Source: Adineta steineri
Taxonomy: Eukaryota > Rotifera > Eurotatoria > Adinetida > Adinetidae
Direction: 5' to 3'
Length of the DNA: 64,000 nt
Assembly: GCA_905250115.1 (NCBI GenBank)
Contig: CAJNOI010000023.1
Location: forward strand, 504,519 to 568,518
The translations under genes and the position numbers were made by a program. The notes under the pieces are model-generated. The model was not told the origin of the DNA. It searched no databases and saw nothing but the letters and a program-made list of their open reading frames with translations. The first letter of the stretch is position 1, and every line of letters starts with the position of its first letter. Positions 36,576 through 47,378 of this stretch are shown piece after piece.

Positions 36576-38070
36576 GGTGTGTGGGTAATTATTCGCCTTC
36601 ATTGTGTTTTCATGAAACAAAGAAAATTCTTATCTGTACTGCATATAAGCATCAGAATTATATTTTTATCTAATATTCATTACCAATATAGTTATGTATG
36701 TGTATGGGCAGCAATTTTGATAAGGTAATAGCATTTTTACAGCAGCATAAAACATTGTTAAAAAGGATTTAAATGCTAATAGGGATATTGACTTACAATT
36801 TTTTTAATACAATTATCTATTTAAATTTTCATTTTATTTATTTTATTCTGTTCTAAAAACGCTCTTGATCTAATCTAAAAATAGGTAAATAAATGAATTC
36901 TAATAATTTATTTTAATAACAAAAATTTCATTAATTATTTATTATTGTATTAATAACCTTTATATATTTATCTATCACTTTAATCGATTTACTATTTATG
37001 TCATAAAAAATCCACAATTTCGTTTATTAGTTTGTTTGTTTTTTTGCTTTATAATTGTTCTATTTTCATTATAGACAGAAATACTTAATGTATGATTATA
37101 CCAATTTTAAATTGATCAGTATTTTTTACTAGATTCATTGCTTCTTCAAAATTATTATAATAAAGAGAAGCATATATAAATAAATAAAATAATAATTGAT
37201 TAGATTATTTTAATAAAAGAATATTATTATATTCATTTATATTGGAAATAAAACGTCCGGGAATCTATTTCATTGCTTCACAATCAATAAATAAATGACG
37301 TAAATATTGTTCAGTAATATTTTCTGATATTTTTTTGACCAAGAATATTCCATGTTTGATTGATAATTGCTTGTTGATTATTTGTATATTCAACATAACA
37401 ATGATATCTAAAAGATATTCGATGAATAGGTCGTTTTCGATTATATTCTGCTTGTCAATGTGTCTGATAATAAATAGAATTAAGATATAAAGGTATTTAA
37501 CTTTGTTTTAATATGATTTTTTTTATAACCAATAAAATGTTGACGAACATCATTTTGAGTTATTTCATCTTTCTTTTTAATATTATCGATAAAATTTGAT
37601 TTTTCAATGATAATGAAGAAGTATTTAAATAACAATATTATGTTTTTTTAATTATTAAAACAACTTACTAGAATTATTTCATTATTATTCGCATGTTTAT
37701 CAGTAATGTCTTCTAAAGAAAATGTACAAGAATTTTCTACAGTTTTTTTTTATTGTTTCTTCGTGTTAATCAATAGTTTCGAATTGATCTGATGTTTGTC
37801 AAAATTGTATTATTTCTAGAGAAAAAAATATTCTTATGATTTTCCAGGTTGAACATTCGGATAGCAGGATTGTATAAGAATTGTATGTCCGATCATATCT
37901 GATCTAATGAAATCTTACAAGGATCATACAAAAAATCGTGATCTCTGATTTCGTGCACTAAATTGTACTAAAAATCTTTGTAAGATGTTGTTATACCATA
38001 GAATGTCACCAAAATATCTCATCGAAATCTCACTTGAGATTTGTACTGAAAAAAATAGTGTATGTAAAAT
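36576..38070. other. Intergenic, with a weak coding-like relic
   Basis: AT-rich. On the minus strand between about 37760 and 37250, pieces such as LEDITDKHANNNEIIL, DEITQNDVRQHFIGY and RISFRYHCYVEYTNNQQAII look coding and have splice-like borders, but stops separate them. Possibly an old gene remnant; no family is recognised. Confidence 0.3.
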
Positions 38071-38117
38071 CTTGAGGGTGTGGCTATTCCTATGTTATCT
38101 ACACTTAAACCCTTAAA
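38071..38117. repeat. Telomere-like fold-back, short copy
   Basis: CTTGAGGGTGTGGCTATTCC on the left and CTACACTTAAACCCTTAAAG on the right form a weak, short version of the CTTGAGGGTGTG hairpins. Confidence 0.45.
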
Positions 38118-39474
38118 GATGATGAAAATGATTGTTTAATTAATTGCTGAATATTCAATTTCTGAATTTTTGAGACAAATAATAAATTAGTAAATAATTT
38201 GAAGTTTTACTGTGAAGTAAGTACAATAGCGTTAATGTATGTAAATAGATCAACTCCCGTTTCTAGACCCTCTTCTTACAGTCTAGGAAATATTCTTTTT
38301 TTATCTTTTCATGTAAATAAAATGAAATATCTTCAGATTAGAAAATAAAAGCAGCAACTTATTAATTCATCGACCAACCAAATATCTTTATCGTTTTCAG
38401 TTCTTTCTTACTCTATTGAATAGATTTCTTCTTTATATAACATAGACACTATACTCTTTATTATAATAACATAAATAATAATATTGAAATGTTCTCTCCT
38501 TAAGTATGGTATTTACACATGTATGTACTGATAATCCATTTGATATGCTTAAGATTTTCTTTATACAACTAAATACCATGATAATTAAGAGATACTGGAA
38601 ACTATCATATTTTCAAAGCTTATTTATAATATAAAATGACTTCTAAACAGTTTTGAATCTTAAAAGTATTTTTTCGTATATGTCTGCAAGAACAAACAAA
38701 ATTTAGAAGATTCGAAGGAAAAGTCTTTTGTTGATTTAACTCGAACGAATTTTTTATAATATGAAAGTGTTTCTGAATGTTTGTCTCTCTTCTTACACAT
38801 CTAATCGATACTGCTGTAAAATTATAGCTTTATATGGATAATCAATTTCAGTGAATTTAAGCTTGTCAGATCTAAAAAAACAGTTTTTTTAATACCATTT
38901 ATAAGTGTATCGGAATCTCAAATATGAATCAAAATTTGAGATTAATTCTGGTTGTTGTCTTCAACATTGATACACGCGTGAAAAAGTACGATGGGTAAAA
39001 TAAGAATCATTCGCTTGTTTATCAAACCATTTTTGTCATTTTGTTATTATATGAGGTGAACCACGCGAAAGAAAACGTGTTTTATATCGTATATATACTC
39101 CAAAGACGAATCTTGTTTTTATACGTAGCTTATACTATATAATAACAGAATGACAAAATTGACTCACTCAATAGTTAAATGACTGTTTTCTGTCCATTTC
39201 TGAAGAGACAAATATTTTCTATTGCAATTAATTGGATATTTATTCGTATATCATAAGGTGTCGCGCATTTACAAAGTCAATCATCAATATTTCTCTCGTA
39301 TATTATTATTTGTTGACAAAAAAAACAGCTATTTTTCATTCATTGAAGTATGATAGACCCTGATTCATACTTTGTTATATCGAATATTTATATAATTAAG
39401 TCAGATATTGTAATATTTATTATGTTTCAGACTATTAAACTCAAAATCTATTATTGTCTGAATATAGTTAATAC
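38118..39474. other. Intergenic, no gene seen
   Basis: AT-rich region upstream of the NHL-repeat gene. No feature recognised. Confidence 0.55.
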
Positions 39475-41597
39475 ATGGCAACAGGAACAGCAACTGGTAA
39501 AGCACGATGCAGTATATGTGAAAAAGAGAAAGCACACTAAGATGTGAAGGTTGTTCACAAGCATTTTGTTATGAGCATGTTGCTGATCATCGTCAACAAT
39601 TGAGTAATCAATTTGATGGAATTGAAATTAATCGTGATGTCTTACGACTAATACTTACAGATCAAATACGAGAAGCAGAAAAATATCCATTAATACAACA
39701 AATTGATAAATGGGAACATGATTCAATTAATATAATTAAACGTACAGCAGAAGAGGCAAAACAACAATTAATAAAACTTACTGCTACACATTTTACTGAC
39801 ATTGAAGTTAAATTAAACAAATTGACTAATCAATTACGAGAAAGTCGACGAGAAGATGATTTTGTTGAAACAGATCTTTATCAGTGGAATGATGAATTAA
39901 AAAAACTAAAAGAACAACTTGATAAACCACCAAATATCGTAGTTAGACAAGATGCGATACCATTTGTCAATAAACTCTGTATTGGTATATCAGGTAAATA
40001 TTCAAGTTAGATTTTAATTGAGAAGAATAATTTAATTTTCATAGAAGATTGATATATTTATATCGAATTAATAAGATTGACTATCAAATAATCATACTAA
40101 ATTACGATAAAGTCAAATTAACGAATATATCTTATGCTAAAGTTAGTGCACAAATTGAAGGAAAATTTTTGAAACTTCGAACATAATATTTATTCCTTAT
40201 ATAGTTACGATTTTTCTATCATGTTCATTGAAATAGTTTCTTTAATAATCGATCAAGAATTGTTCTGTAAATTTTGAGAATATAAAAGAAATGTGAATTG
40301 TTTTAAAAACAGAAGAATATGTATAAAATTCTGAACAAAAGTAGATCAGTCTGTTATATATTTTAAATGCTAAATTAGATTACAATCGTGAAAAAAATAC
40401 AATTTTTAGTCTAAGAAAAACCTCTTCAAATTGAAGACCTTTGCTGATTGTTTTATAGATGAGTAAAATGATTAGGATTTCTTAATACTATATAAAATAA
40501 CCTAATTCACTCAATTATTTTATCAAATTCTAAACAACTAAACTTTTTACATGCCAATAAAATGATTATTTTTTATTCAGAAAATGTTAAGATCTGTTAG
40601 AAATAAATAAGTATAATCAATAATTATTAATTACAGAAACAGGTATTCTATTACAGCACAACTATACATTCCAACTATTGATATTAACACAAAATGGATA
40701 CGAAATGGTGTTGTAGTATGTGGAGGAAATGGATCCGGCACTAGATTTGATCAATTAGATGGACCATACAGTTTATTCATTGATGATGATGATAATGAAT
40801 GTATGTATATTGCTGACCACGATAACCATCGTATTGTCAAATGGAAAAATGGTTCAGCAGGTGGCCAAGTTGTTGCTGGTGGAAATAAACAAGGAGATAG
40901 ACATAATCAACTATCAAATCCAAAAGATGTCATTATTGATAAAGAAACTGATTCTCTTATTATTTGCGACTATGGAAACAAACGGGTAGTTCAATGGCCT
41001 CTTCAAGATGGTACTCGTGGAAAAATAATTATCTCAGATATTGCATGTTATGGAATAGTAATGGATAATAATGGACATATCTATGTTTCTGATTATATTA
41101 AACATGAAGTGAAACGATGGAAAATGGGAGAAACAGAGGGAATAGTAGTAGCAGGTGGAAATGGAGAAGGAAATCGTCTTGATCAGCTAAACAATCCTAC
41201 CTATATTTTTGTTGATAAAGATCAGTCTGTGTATGTATCTGACGAGAGCAACCATCGTGTTATGAAATGGATGAAAGATGCTAAACAAGGTATCGTTGTT
41301 GCTGGTAATCATGGACGAGGAAATAAACTAAAACAATTGTCCAATCCAAGTGGTGTAGTTGTCGATCAGTCAGGTACTGTGTACGTAGCTGACTATAAAA
41401 ATGATAGAATAATGCGTTGGTTTAAAGAAACTCCGCTAGGTGATATCGTTGTTGGTGGAAGAGGATGGGGAAACACAGCAAATCAATTCAACGGCCCTCG
41501 AAAACTATTATTTGATCGACAAGGAAATCTCTATGTTGTTGATTATTGGAACAATCGAGTGCAAAAATTCTATATTTTTTCAAATACCAATATCTAA
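39475..41597 (+). pseudogene. B-box/coiled-coil/NHL-repeat protein, frameshifted
   Basis: The 5' part (39475-39993) encodes a B-box-like start, ARCSICEKEKA then, in another frame, LRCEGCSQAFCYEHVADHRQ, followed by a coiled coil (LNKLTNQLRESRREDDF). In-frame TAA at 39538-39540 shows one missing base near 39535. The 3' part (40637-41597) encodes about six NHL repeats with words like VYVADYKNDRIMRWFK and VVAGGNGEGNRLDQL, which should form a beta-propeller. The middle (40020-40190) has coding-like codons (VKLTNISYAKVSAQIEGKF) but cannot be joined in one frame. Bdelloids carry many TRIM-like NHL proteins; related members act as E3 ligases or RNA binders, but no RING is seen here. Either a recent pseudogene or two errors in the sequence. 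Confidence 0.7.
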
Positions 41598-42018
41598 ATG
41601 TTCAGAATTTAATTACTATAGACGATTATTTTTGTCATTCGGTATTTCGTAATTTAGTACATTATATTTAATAAATAGTTTATCTCTGTTCAATAAAAGT
41701 GAGTTTGGTACAGCGTAAACTCGAAATTTCGAGTTTTTGTGTCGAGCCTACGTTTTTTTGACATGTTATCTATACCATTGCTTCACATTGTTCATGTGTA
41801 ATTTTTCGCCATTCTTAACTAATAAATTCAACGAATAAGTCAAGATTATTATAATTATTACTTTTAATAATTTTCGCTATATCAATAAAGTTGTTTAACC
41901 TATGCCAAGATCTTTGTTATTTTAAATAAGTTATCGAAGTATATTATTTCTTTGATCTTAGAAATATATTAATGCTGTGTACTCACTACGCATGAGTGAA
42001 TTTGAATATATATGAAAT
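41598..42018. other. 3' flank of NHL gene with palindrome and dispersed repeat
   Basis: Contains a perfect 20-bp palindrome AAACTCGAAATTTCGAGTTT near 41717-41736 and one copy of an 86-bp repeat (see 41875). No gene. Confidence 0.6.
41875..41960. repeat. Dispersed direct repeat, copy 1
   Basis: CGCTATATCAATAAAGTTG and the next ~65 bp recur at 52800-52885 with about ten differences in the same orientation. Possibly 3'-flank sequence shared by duplicated genes. Confidence 0.8.
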
Positions 42019-42161
42019 ATACAAAAGAGGAATTTCGATAAGCGATGAAATCGGCTCCCAGGAAAATTTAGCTGGGTTCAAAAATTATGTGATCGAGAAT
42101 ACCACAGCAAAATTTTGCAAGGGGCCGATTTCATCGTCTATCAAGACCCCTCTTTTATACA
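42019..42161. repeat. 143-bp fold-back element (MITE-like)
   Basis: Arms of about 40 bp: left TATACAAAAGAGGAATTTCG with AGCGATGAAATCGGCTCCC; right, read on the other strand, GTATAAAAGAGGGGTCTTGA with AGACGATGAAATCGGCCCC. The loop holds a second, weaker inverted pair. Size and structure fit a small non-autonomous fold-back element. No relative elsewhere in the window. Confidence 0.7.
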
Positions 42162-43440
42162 CTACATACTTTGAACAAGACGATATTCTCTATGCTTATA
42201 AATTTTGAAATTCTCAAAAAAAAGTTACACTTATATGAATAAAAATCTTTAGAAAGTGCTAATATTCTCGAAAAGGATGATCACTCTATGAATACAATAC
42301 ATGAAAACTGAAAGTTACACCGATTTAATAATGAGAAAATTAGAAATATTGCTACGTGGTGCTGTCTGAATTTCTTTCTTAGATGATTCATATCTTTTCT
42401 ATTTCTTTTTGCATTGCATCAGTAAATATACATAAGACAGCTCTTGATAAGAGATAATAGCATTGAATAGATAATAACATAACAGATGTGATGTTCATGG
42501 TACATCAAATATATATTTCTATTGATATACCTTAGCATATCGAATAGAGATATAGCAATCACACTGAAATATCCTATCATCATAGAAAAAATCGTGAGTT
42601 TTCACAACGATTATCACTCATTGATGTGAGCAGATGTGGATGTAAATGAACACACTGTCTGGGTATGGGTATGGGTATGAGGTGATGTCAATATTCGCAC
42701 CTGACTCTTTCAGCTCTTTGAAATGTTATGAAAATTAATAGCTGTTTTTATCGATTTGAAATTTATTTATAATCTCAGCTCTACTCATTTGTTATGAGGT
42801 AGTGTACAGTATACTATTACTTCATTTGACTAAAGCTTTTGATCCATGAATAACTAAAACTAGAATGAACGAATCCAAGAATATTAGTCTTGATGCATAC
42901 GTATTAGAAATTACACTTCTAAGCTGATACTATAAGAACTTATGCGAAATGCTAACATGGATATTAATGAATCAGAAAACGACTTTTATTATCAATGACA
43001 ACTTTTCTTTCTTAACAAAACAAATTTGGCATGAGTGATCTTTCACGAAGTAACAATCTTCAAAATCAGATACTTTTGACAAACATTATACACATTTAAA
43101 AGAACGAGATATAAATATTGCATATTAACAAACGATATAGATGTGGAAAAGAATAAGAAATATTACAAAGTCTCTATATTGCATAAACATCATTCAACAG
43201 TTACAGAGAAATAGACATACGATAGATGAATGAATTAGTTTATTGGCATATACAATATCTTTGCCTTTTACTATTTGATATGATTAGTGTGTCATGGTAA
43301 TCACAATAGATTGTTTCATATGCACTTTGAGCAGCATCATCGAAATTATTGTCCTTTGTATATTCTTTCTCAAGGTCGTAAAAGATAATTAAAGAACACA
43401 AATCAACGTGATCTAAAAATATAATAGTACTGAGGTCGGA
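42162..43440. other. Intergenic; contains a GGGTAT tract
   Basis: AT-rich. GGGTATGGGTATGGGTATGA lies at about 42661-42680 with nearby CACCTGAC, another G-rich variant tract. A minus-strand 67-codon frame at 43240-43443 has no motif. Confidence 0.5.
42630..42712. repeat. Variant telomere-like tract (GGGTAT units)
   Basis: AGCAGATGTGGATGTAAATG followed by three GGGTAT units and a C-rich partner (GCACCTGACTC). The layout copies the 11441 hairpin but the unit is GGGTAT rather than TGTGGG. Confidence 0.45.
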
Positions 43441-43525
43441 CAATCCGGCCCAGAAACGGTATGTTCCCTACGGGTTTCAGCCGGAAATTCAGGAAATACT
43501 GCTTCAAGAATCATCGTCCCGAGTA
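43441..43525. repeat. Short GC-richer island similar in style to 9836-10200
   Basis: Contains CCGGCCCAGAAACGGTATG and TACGGGTTTCAGCCGGAAAT. Composition and words (AAACGG, TTTCAG, CCGG) resemble the larger island, suggesting but not proving a shared source. Confidence 0.35.
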
Positions 43526-43754
43526 TTCATATTAATTTAATCACTTTGTTTGAACAAAACATATATACCTTGCATTTGTTTCATTGGCTTTTCTCTAATC
43601 AATGAACGACACAGGAATGCTTTAATTTTTGTGCGTACGAGAACTACAAAATCCAAATCATATAAACAATTTACGTCACGTTACAATGATTAAGCATTTA
43701 CTAGGAAGATTATAAAAAATAATATTTTCTTCATATTTAACTGCATTTTTTCTG

Positions 43755-45271
43755 ATGGATATAGACCATAAATTGATGATACGAAAAGATCTATTGATAC
43801 AAGTTGCTTGTGTTGGAAGCGCACACATAATCTATCACCAATTACTTTTGAATATCCAGTACCATAGAAAATCTAAAACACACTCTACCTATATAGCTTT
43901 ACAAACTTCATTACAACAGAAACAAGTTTTGCGTCTTTTATTTGAGAATAAAAGAAAAGTGATATTTACTGCAAACAAAAGGGAAAACTTAATTTATGTG
44001 AATTATCAAATGATGATTATGATATATTAAGTAGTTTAATGAAAATATTTGAATCCTTTTATCACGCCATAAATTTGCTTAGTGATTCTAAATATCCAAC
44101 GATTGGTATATGCCTTTACGTTACACGAAAAATGAAAGATTATCTTGAAGATGAAGATGGTAACAAACAATCATCGATTTGAATTTGTTCGAAAACATTT
44201 ATTTTTCAATCATTTATTCATTATTTTAATGAAACTGGTCAACAATATTGTCTTTTAACGGTAAGTCGGCCTGTATGACGAATAAAATAATGAAAGACTT
44301 CTGTACCATGATACTAGCTTTGAAAACATATATTTGCTGTTCAGATGCCAGCAGTAGAAGAAGAGCATCAGAAAGATCATTGCAATTTAAAATAATTTTC
44401 AAGTCGATTTTTAAGAAAATTGAATTTTCTATAAATGATAAAAGCTAAGTTACCTTTAGTAGGCAAAGATACAGTCTTGATGTCATATGATATTCTTTTA
44501 CCTGATCTATAAGAGTAATTGATTGCTTAATAAGATACTTATCTGAGTATTCCATATAAAAAACTGTACACTAACAGAGGAAAATAAAATAACCTAGATA
44601 AACTGTAGTACACATCATTCTTTTTTAAAGCTTGCATACTGTACATATGGAAGAACACTCAAAACAAATCACAGAAAACTATTATTCAATATATATTAGC
44701 ATCTTGCTTGTTTTATTTTATTTAGCTATATGGATATTTTGATCCATTTGGTTATTCTGTACTTACATCAAAAGAACGTACAAAAACTGAACGATAATTA
44801 AAACAAAAATATAAAAAAAAACTTCTATTACCTACGACTATACCGTTTTCACACACATCGTCATCTATATTAAAAGAATCTTGCTTATCAGCAACTGAAA
44901 ATGGACATATAGTTACAAAACAAAATGATCAAAAATATGTCGTTTAGAGATGTTTATAAAGTGTGTTAGTAGACCTATATCGTCCGAAAAATATAATCCC
45001 CTAAAGCTATGTCGGAAGAAATATCGTGCTATGGATCTTTATTGCAAAAATCTTCACTAATGGATGCTATTACATTTTGGTAAACTCACAGTAATCAGAT
45101 GCTCATGTTAAAAGCCATGGCTAAATAATACCTACCAATTTCAGGCACAAGTATAGCATCTGAATCGGCATTTAGTAGCTCGGCTTACATTGGAAGAAAA
45201 GAGCGTGCACAATTTTGTCTAGAAAATCTCAATTATACGGTGTTTTTACAAGATAAATTACAAAATCTTTA
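43755..45271 (+). mobile_element. Decayed hAT-superfamily transposase
   Basis: Coding pieces in shifting frames follow the order of a hAT transposase. About 44000-44150 encodes YDILSSLMKIFESFYHAINL then LSDSKYPTIGICLYVTRKMK, the catalytic-core wording. Next come FIHYFNETGQQYCLLT (about 44210) and FDPFGYSVLTSKERTKTE (44738-44791). The end (about 45145-45268) encodes SIASESAFSSSAYIGRKERA then FCLENLNYTVFLQDKL, the C-terminal dimerisation region. Frame changes near 43985 and 44180 and several stops show it is dead. No terminal repeats or 8-bp target duplication could be identified by eye. Confidence 0.75.
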
Positions 45272-45304
45272 ATAATTTGTTCGTTTACATACCTTCATGT
45301 TTAT

Positions 45305-45325
45305 TGAGGGTGTGGGTGGGTGGTA
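45305..45325. repeat. Telomere-like tract
   Basis: TTGAGGGTGTGGGTGGGTGG just after the hAT remnant. No clear inverted partner. Confidence 0.55.
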
Positions 45326-45890
45326 TTAGTATCAACAGTTCTTACTTTATAACACTATCTCATATATATATATATATATATTTTCTTTTTTTCTTTCCTT
45401 TTCCTACAGTCCTTTGTAGTGATTGCATACATATTTTCTGTCTTGATTACCATGTTCTCATGAAGATCTTCACCTATTATTTATTTTGTTTCATTTCTTT
45501 CTCTGTTACATCATGTTATTATCTTTGTTTTGTTTCTGTTTCTCTCTATGTCTTTGTTATACATAAAGAGTTGTTTTTCTTCATTTTAATCAGTGTTTCT
45601 CGTTTCCCTATTTTTGTCCTTGTTTAACCTCAATAAACATGGTTATCTTCATCTTCTTCTATTATTACTGGACACGGTAGACTTGATTTTTCATAGAGAG
45701 ATTTCTGCACACTAATCGATCCAAAACATTTCGATTTAACATTACAACTATATTGTAGGTTGAAGTTTACATACACATCCTCATAAGGTTATTCACTATT
45801 CACTTACACTGTCATTATTAGATCCTGAAAGATTCAAAACTACCTTGATTATTCGTTATTTATTTATCCATTATCTATTTATTCATTGAG
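45326..45890. other. Low-complexity spacer
   Basis: A TA run at about 45361-45380 is followed by a long pyrimidine-rich stretch. The open frame at 45277-45627 reflects this bias and is not called. Confidence 0.55.
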
Positions 45891-46806
45891 TATGTCACCT
45901 GTTAATTTTTTTCCGCCCAATGAGTTAAACCGTCGATGGATCCCGGCTGGCAATTGTTATATTAAATAAATTCTTCAAGCAAATCAATATCCAAGACAAG
46001 CCGAAAAACAACAAATGATGGTCGATACCGGAATACTTTCGCGTTCTGTCGTATACGTAAGTGCAAAAAAAGGTAATATAACACAAGTATTTGTTTGCAC
46101 TAGTCACATATCTAAATTTCCATTTTTATGCTCTCATCACCTTAAGAAATATATCATTATGCTCATTTTCTTAGTTTATGCAATATTATTACAGGTAAGT
46201 AACTTGTTATTATAATAATTCTGTCTTTAGGTTTATATTTCGCCAAATGGTTATCCTGTCTGATAACAGAAAAAGATCGTTTACCAGTACATTATGCCAT
46301 ATTAACTTTATATGGTAATAGTCAAAATTAATCCGTCGTTCAGCATCAAATTAATGAAACATGCAGAAAATACAAGACACGCTACATATCAATACTCAAG
46401 CACCATGTGGTTCTACGAACGAAGGAAGAAGAACTCCCAGTATTATCGTCAGGAAGAGGAAGCATGCAAGGTAAAAAACATTCCTCTATAAGTTATCTTT
46501 TATTTATTTGTGTTTCTTTTAGGCTCACACCTATGCGACACAAAGGGCTGTATATCAAAAGAACACATTGTATTAGAGTCGATGGAAACGAACATCAGCA
46601 GAAAGGATTGTGGGGGTATATTACTAACAATAATTCCAGCATCAGCATCATCACCACCACAGCCACATATTTTTAGGGCTACACTATGTCGACACGGCGT
46701 AAATTACAAGAACTTGAATGGTGATGATTTTATGTACAGTTGTAGAAAAGTTAAATGTGTTTTTCTTGATGAATTTTCTGTTGCTTTTTTAAATAAACAA
46801 AAATAA
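45891..46806 (+). pseudogene. Broken gene with zinc-binding loop like His-Me (homing) endonucleases
   Basis: Starts MSPVNFFPPNELNRRWIPAG at 45891, with a stop after NCYIK, and goes on ILQANQYPRQAEKQQMM. A spliced continuation gives VYISPNGYPV and, in another frame, LPVHYAILTLYGNSQ, then a stop. A second part gives RTKEEELPVLSSGRGSMQ (to 46470), spliced over 46471-46522 to GSHLCDTKGCISKEHIVLES and CRHGVNYKN (46523-46806). SHLC....C....H...E...N.SR..C is the pattern of the zinc-binding loop of His-Me finger endonucleases. Known members cut DNA in mobile introns; the family's role in rotifers is unknown. At least three stops or frame breaks mark it as a pseudogene. Confidence 0.5.
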
Positions 46807-47090
46807 AATATTATTATATTGTTTTCATATAGAACATAATAGAATCAGCTATTTCTGATTACGTAATTTGAGAATTTATTCTAAAAACTAAAATAACGAG
46901 CAAACAAAACAAAGGTCTTCAGTTTTCACGACGTTTTGGTTGCGACAGAAGCAGTCCCTCTTCAGATTTTGCATTTTATCTCATAGTGGAACATCATAGA
47001 AGTGATTTCGCATGATACAAAAAGGTGTTGCAGAGAATGATATACTTACAATCTATTAGAGTACCTTGCTTGATATCTGCTGTTATATCA
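46807..47090. other. Spacer before the LTR retrotransposon
   Basis: No gene; ends in the target site GAAGG. Confidence 0.5.
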
Positions 47091-47095
47091 GAAGG
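47091..47095. repeat. Target-site duplication, left
   Basis: GAAGG directly before the left LTR; the same five bases follow the right LTR at 51605-51609. Confidence 0.93.
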
Positions 47096-47370
47096 TGTCA
47101 CGTCTTGATGTTCAATAAAATACGAGATATGGATGAGTATATTTATTGAAAGAAAGAAGAGAGAAAACAACGAATAGGGAGAACGGAAAATGGAAGATAG
47201 ATATGAAGATGGATATATAACACATACATATAACGACAGCTATATATATGTGTATGTGTTGGATAAAACCATAAGAGAAAGGGAAAACACCATGACACAC
47301 ATGACAGAACATATGGATAATTCCACTATCATACTATACTATATGATATGGAATATTCCACTATCTCACA
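47096..47370 (-). repeat. 3' LTR of the Ty3/gypsy element
   Basis: 275 bp, beginning TGTCACGTCTTGATG and ending ATCTCACA on the plus strand. Identical to 51330-51604. Confidence 0.97.
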
Positions 47371-47378
47371 CCTCCGTT

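Noticed and set aside
42661-42680. GGGTAT triplet repeat as a true telomere array
   Set aside because: Only three units, internal position and a different unit from TGTGGG; treated as a variant tract.
45277-45627. 116-codon frame rich in Phe, Tyr and Ser
   Set aside because: Produced by a pyrimidine-rich low-complexity stretch after a TA run; no conserved pattern.
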